Positions 6,381-9,273 of a DNA stretch of 9,273 bases are shown piece by piece. This DNA is from a candidate division WWE3 bacterium (lineage in GTDB: Bacteria; Patescibacteriota; 4484-211; JAGQKX01). A model generated the notes under the pieces. The model made no database searches, was not told where the DNA came from, and was given only the letters and a program-made list of their open reading frames with translations. The stretch is from NCBI GenBank assembly GCA_020429905.1, contig JAGQKX010000022.1, forward strand, positions 1-9,273. Reading direction: 5' to 3'. Every line of letters starts with the position of its first letter. Position 1 is the first letter of the stretch. The position numbers and the translations under genes are program-made.

Positions 6381-6508
6381 GTCGTTAAGACGGTACCACC
6401 TAATTTTTTCTTAACCTGCTGTTTCGGGCTTACCCGGAAGAATTTCTCGTTAGATCCTTTCTTCGCCTCAGGAGCGGCATTTACCCCCGTCACTGGCTGT
6501 ACTAATTT
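6351..6508 (-). ncRNA. T-box riboswitch leader of alaS (tRNA-sensing antiterminator)
   Basis: A T-box binds the uncharged tRNA acceptor end and switches a leader from terminator to antiterminator. On the minus strand the seven-base bulge UGGUACC (6398-6392) is flanked by helix A1 (AGG 6401-6399 with CCU 6380-6378) and helix A2 (GUC 6391-6389 with GAC 6383-6381, loop UUAAC). The A2 bases differ from the GCG consensus but still pair. The CCU strand of A1 is also the 5' end of the terminator stem, so the two folds exclude each other. UGGU can pair with ACCA, the expected end of tRNA-Ala. Upstream is a small hairpin (6439-6423, GGG/CCC with flanking UUC/GAA). From the predicted start near 6507 the part before the antiterminator is only about 105 nt. 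Canonical Stem I is not resolved; GCC (6478-6476) and GCU (6475-6473) are possible Ala specifiers. Confidence 0.85.
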
Positions 6509-6513
6509 TGGCT

Positions 6514-6542
6514 ATCATAACATACCTACCAACAACTGACAA
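6514..6542 (-). promoter_or_regulatory. Strong sigma-70-type promoter of alaS
   Basis: The minus strand has TTGTCA (6542-6537, five of six -35 bases), a 17-base spacer, and TATGAT (6519-6514, five of six -10 bases), with TG one base upstream as in an extended -10. The start would be near 6507, in the A-rich stretch. The -35 box begins at the base right after the stop codon of the upstream gene, and the T-box leader follows. Box match, spacing and context agree well. Confidence 0.8.
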
Positions 6543-7595
6543 TTAATGTAAATTTATCGGTCCTTTCTGTAATAACGCGCGAGCCAGCGTAGCCCTCGAC
6601 ATTGCACTACCAACGTTCATTTTTTGATTAAATACATAAACGTCTCCTGTTCTGTCATCAAAGGTAATTTCGGCAATACCTTTATCAGCAAGTCCTTTTT
6701 TTACATTCGCCCAAAATTCACCGGGAGTTTTTGTCGGAGTTTGTGGTTCACCTAACTTAATGACATTACCCTTTCCACTCTGATACCCAACAATTAAATT
6801 TTGGTATATCCCTGCTAAATCTGCATCCGATTTTTGTAATTCCTCCCAAAGACCTGCTTCAGCTAGATTAAGGATTGATTCGGTTCGTTGCGCTTCATAC
6901 TTTCTATCAGCGGTAACCATGGCGACCGCCGCTTCAGCTACATTGTTGTAATATATCCTGTCTCTATGTTCTCCAGGTACGGAAACCAGGTCCTGATCAT
7001 GAAGCAACCAATCCCTCATAAGATCCGATGCTGCTTGCTCAATTTCTACCTTACGACTCCAATCAAGAAGCTGCTGGCCTGCACGTCGTTGGATGGAAAT
7101 ATTTATCGACGAATGAATCGCAGATTCCATATCGGGATTTTCCTTATCCCATTCTGTTTTTGCTGATCTTTTTTTCAACAGACGATCAGCCACCATCTCA
7201 GCACTCTCAGTAAAGTTTGAACGTCTTCCACTTGTAGTACGAACTTCGATAGTCTTTGGATCATCTTGCCAATCTTCTTGGCTGACGGCACTGCTCAAAA
7301 AAGTGCTGACCTCACCAGAAACAGCAGCTCGAACTGCGACCTCAGATTCTAATAATTGCCTAAACTCTCTTCCTTTAGGATTTAAGCCAGAAAATCGTTC
7401 ATAACGAGATGCACTATCAAGAACTGATGTCGTTACTTCCTGTGCAAGCGGCTCTGATAACCCACATGATTCCAATCTTTGAGCTAGACCATTAGGAGTC
7501 CATGCTTCGTTAGGTGATGCAGTAATCTCTGCGTGCGTATTGCTTAAAGTTTGGGTTTCATTATGAGTAGGTCTTTCGTTAGCTGGTTGAGACAT
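6543..7595 (-). CDS. Soluble protein of unknown function
   Basis: I do not recognise this 350-residue protein. It has no signal peptide or membrane helix. Residues 1-32 are polar and rich in Asn, Thr and Gln and look disordered. About 33-270 appear mostly alpha-helical with many charged residues (for example DRLLKKRSAKTEWDKEN near 137-153, and an Ala-rich helix VAEAAVAMVTADRKYEAQR near 219-237). A Pro/Thr linker (284-292) leads to a compact C-terminal part (293-350) with a strand-turn-strand pattern EITFDDRTGDVYVF (309-322). There is a single cysteine (C44). No catalytic motif is evident. The ATG at 7595 has no Shine-Dalgarno site. The gene lies 49 bases after the membrane-protein gene, with a near-palindrome between them, and its stop abuts the alaS promoter. 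Confidence 0.8.
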   Translation of the reverse strand: MSQPANERPTHNETQTLSNTHAEITASPNEAWTPNGLAQRLESCGLSEPLAQEVTTSVLDSASRYERFSGLNPKGREFRQLLESEVAVRAAVSGEVSTFLSSAVSQEDWQDDPKTIEVRTTSGRRSNFTESAEMVADRLLKKRSAKTEWDKENPDMESAIHSSINISIQRRAGQQLLDWSRKVEIEQAASDLMRDWLLHDQDLVSVPGEHRDRIYYNNVAEAAVAMVTADRKYEAQRTESILNLAEAGLWEELQKSDADLAGIYQNLIVGYQSGKGNVIKLGEPQTPTKTPGEFWANVKKGLADKGIAEITFDDRTGDVYVFNQKMNVGSAMSRATLARALLQKGPINLH

Positions 7596-7609
7596 AGTAT
7601 TTCGTCTTA

Positions 7610-7631
7610 GATATTTAATATATTAAGTATC
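7610..7631 (-). repeat. 22-nt AT-rich near-palindrome before the unknown gene
   Basis: The central 12 bases TTAATATATTAA (7615-7626) are a perfect palindrome, and outer GATA/TATC arms extend it to 22 bases with one mismatched pair (T7614/G7627). It ends 14 bases before the ATG at 7595. No T-run makes it a terminator. It could be an operator overlapping a promoter, or a chance AT-rich palindrome. I found no convincing -35/-10 pair in this 49-base gap. Confidence 0.45.
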
Positions 7632-7644
7632 ACAATATACTCGT

Positions 7645-8676
7645 TTATGGCAATGGCTGCTCCGCCGTGTTCAAATATTTGGGCAAAATCAAGAAGCTTA
7701 TCCCGAGAACTAACGGAATACCGCCAACAAGCAATAATCGTAAACCGATTTCGGATCCGAGATAGTTCACGATAGAAATAATAATCGGTTGGACGAAAAC
7801 AGGTATCTCTTGAGATGATTGAAGTCGCTGAACGGTTACGACTGCCGGAATCGCAATCTGAACAACTAAGCCAAGTAACGTCGGGATCACGCCGTTGAGA
7901 ATTAGAGCGACGCCTCCCCACACTGGCCATCGGTGACGATTTAGCGTTGCGATTGCCACAAATAACAATAGATCAATGATAAAGGCAAATTGTAGAATCT
8001 GCTGAGAATCAGCGATATATTGTCGGATTAACAATAGCTGCGGATACGTCTCACTCTGAATAATTTGATCTGAGAGATTAATTTTTTCGGGAAGTTGCTC
8101 TCGAATAATGGCTGTGTAATCGACCCCACTCTGTTCCAAAATCTGACGCACCTGGGTTTTATTGAATCCTTGCGGAATACAATCCAGACTATCGAGAGAC
8201 TCAAGATCAAGTGCTCCTGCACATTCTGGAAGATTTTCAAGCTGATTGAAAATGGCCTCTTCAGTATGCGTTACAACACGATCGAGGACGTCACTATCAA
8301 TAGTTATTTCTAACGACAAGTCAGAAGTATCGCGCAACATCCACGCATAAAAATTATCAATAATCGGTTCAACCTTTGACCGGATATAGTCCGGACCAAG
8401 AATTGGGTAAAGCTCCTCCTGTAAATCATAAACAATATTGACCAACTCAGCTTTAGGAATCGGAAACTCTCCATCTTCTGAAATAGTCTCTATAACAAGG
8501 TCGGCAGTATCAGGTTGGAATGGAAGCTCATAGACACCACTGCGATCCAAGCCATTCTTCAAAAAGTCAGGTTTCAGAACAGTGAGGGAAAGTGTCATCC
8601 CCACCACCGTCATCAAGGTGAGGGGAATCATGATGGCCATAAATAATAGTGAGGCAAACCGGCGTACAATAATCAT
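7645..8676 (-). CDS. Predicted four-helix membrane protein of unknown function
   Basis: The 343-residue product has an N-terminal membrane helix (about 8-31) after a short basic start (MIIVRRF). A long hydrophilic domain follows (about 33-225), probably outside the membrane. Three more membrane helices lie near 227-245, 253-280 and 311-331, the first two joined by the basic loop NRHRWP. The hydrophilic domain has an early KPDFLKNGLDRSGVY segment, a DNFYAWM segment (107-113) and two cysteines (C152, C166) that could form a disulfide. Uncharacterised bacterial proteins with this one-plus-three helix layout exist, but I cannot name a function. It does not look like an ABC-2 permease, which usually has six helices. 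Its ATG overlaps the stop of the ABC ATPase gene by one base (TAATG), so the two are probably co-translated and may act together. Confidence 0.85.
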   Translation of the reverse strand: MIIVRRFASLLFMAIMIPLTLMTVVGMTLSLTVLKPDFLKNGLDRSGVYELPFQPDTADLVIETISEDGEFPIPKAELVNIVYDLQEELYPILGPDYIRSKVEPIIDNFYAWMLRDTSDLSLEITIDSDVLDRVVTHTEEAIFNQLENLPECAGALDLESLDSLDCIPQGFNKTQVRQILEQSGVDYTAIIREQLPEKINLSDQIIQSETYPQLLLIRQYIADSQQILQFAFIIDLLLFVAIATLNRHRWPVWGGVALILNGVIPTLLGLVVQIAIPAVVTVQRLQSSQEIPVFVQPIIISIVNYLGSEIGLRLLLVGGIPLVLGISFLILPKYLNTAEQPLP

Positions 8677-9273
8677 TATTCTTGATGGTTTTTGAAGACA
8701 TTTCTTACAATTTCTTCAATTGGTGTATCTTCAATCGTCAAATCAGCTACGGGGAATTCCGATAACAGCTGCGCCGCCTTTTGTGACGATTCAGCTCTCG
8801 GCACTTCTATTTCTACTCGCGGGAATTCCTGTTTGGCAATTCGTCCGATCTTTTCTAATGATACCTGATCAACATCTTCAGAAAAAACAACGGTAAGATG
8901 CTTGTGCGTCGCGTACTGTTCGATAATCCGCTGAAGCGGTCCGTCAAAACCAATATGTCCTTGATCAATCATTACGACGCGTTTGCATAATTCCTTGATA
9001 TCCCCCATGTAGTGACTGGTCAAAATAATGGTAGCTCCATATCGTTCGTTGTAGTCTTTGATAAATTCACGCATTTTTTGTTGCATTACGACATCCAGTC
9101 CAATGGTAGGTTCATCAAGAAAAAGGACACGCGGCCGATGGAGCAGTGCCGCGATAAGCTCAGCTTTCATACGCTGCCCGAGAGATAATTTTCGCACTTG
9201 CACATGAAGCAGCTCTTTCATCTCCAACATATCCACCAGATCATCCAACATCTGTTGGAATTGTTTTGTCGGA
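8676..9273 (-). CDS. ABC transporter ATPase, ABC-2 exporter type (5' end outside the window)
   Basis: This is the C-terminal part of a nucleotide-binding subunit that would power an ABC exporter. The frame is open to the window edge; residues PTKQFQQ precede the first visible ATG at 9251, so that ATG is internal. Counted from it, the signature is KLSLGQRMKAEL (21-32), Walker B VLFLDEP (42-48), D-loop GLD (51-53) and switch histidine H80 in LTSHYMGDI. Walker A lies beyond the window. The LSLGQRM signature and the EPTIGLDVV stretch resemble the COG4586 (YbhF/Drr-like) group. The last 90 residues form the regulatory extension typical of that group, and the gene ends FKNHQE. The next gene is not a standard permease, so partner permeases are probably upstream, outside the window. 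Confidence 0.93.
   Translation of the reverse strand, partial: PTKQFQQMLDDLVDMLEMKELLHVQVRKLSLGQRMKAELIAALLHRPRVLFLDEPTIGLDVVMQQKMREFIKDYNERYGATIILTSHYMGDIKELCKRVVMIDQGHIGFDGPLQRIIEQYATHKHLTVVFSEDVDQVSLEKIGRIAKQEFPRVEIEVPRAESSQKAAQLLSEFPVADLTIEDTPIEEIVRNVFKNHQE

Noticed and set aside
6430..6480. 16-residue leader ORF (MPLLRRRKDLTRNSSG) in the alaS leader, after a G-rich stretch
   Set aside because: It has no alanine codons, so it would not explain alanine control by ribosome attenuation, and the T-box fold accounts for the region. Probably a chance frame.
6332..6493. 54-residue N-terminal extension of AlaRS from a GTG at 6493
   Set aside because: The extension is read from the T-box leader, the terminator stem and its U-tract. 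AlaRS homologues start at the residue encoded at 6331.
7607..7930. Minus-strand 107-residue ORF in another frame of the membrane-protein gene
   Set aside because: It overlaps the membrane-protein frame, which has clear membrane helices and coupled translation, and it is rich in Arg, Ser and Cys as shadows often are.

Overview
The window looks like a piece of a compact bacterial chromosome, most likely from the Candidate Phyla Radiation (Patescibacteria). The basis is a short alanyl-tRNA synthetase that ends after its editing domain, a gene of the CPR-typical 'baseplate J/gp47-like' membrane protein family next to an FtsA/PilM-like ATPase, genes packed end to end with overlaps, and few convincing Shine-Dalgarno sites. 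No in-frame TGA readthrough is needed, so the standard bacterial code fits. Phylum assignment is an inference from gene content. All supported genes lie on the minus strand, so biological order runs from high to low coordinates.

Reading in transcription order: (1) 9273-7645 holds the 3' part of an ABC transporter ATPase (cut by the window edge), joined by a one-base TAATG overlap to an unrecognised four-helix membrane protein. (2) 7595-6543 is a soluble protein of unknown function, preceded by a 22-nt AT-rich near-palindrome. (3) A strong sigma-70-type promoter (6542-6514) begins at the base after that gene's stop codon and drives a leader with a T-box antiterminator and an intrinsic terminator. 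This precedes alaS, whose true start is the ATG at 6331. (4) A 28-nt near-perfect palindrome (4361-4388) lies in front of an envelope/cell-division-flavoured cluster: an FtsA/PilM-like actin-fold ATPase, the baseplate-J-like single-pass membrane protein, ruvX (YqgF) and mltG. The first two genes overlap, and ruvX and mltG share an ATGA overlap. (5) After mltG there is a strong intrinsic terminator (102-66), and just before it a promoter-like pair (140-112). A further ORF starts at 32 and leaves the window.

The most interesting element is the alaS leader. The antiterminator bulge UGGUACC, its two flanking helices (one changed in a pair-preserving way from the consensus), the competing terminator with a GCGA loop and U-tract, and the promoter are all visible. 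The fourth base of the UGGU matches the discriminator A of tRNA-Ala. The leader is short, however, and I could not find a canonical Stem I or a certain specifier codon. The order alaS (T-box) - ... - ruvX - mltG recalls the Bacillus arrangement alaS-yrzL-yrrK-yrzB-yrrL. Here the FtsA/PilM-like and baseplate-J-like genes stand between alaS and ruvX. No tRNA, rRNA, CRISPR array, IS element or phage gene was seen, and nothing supported was found on the plus strand.
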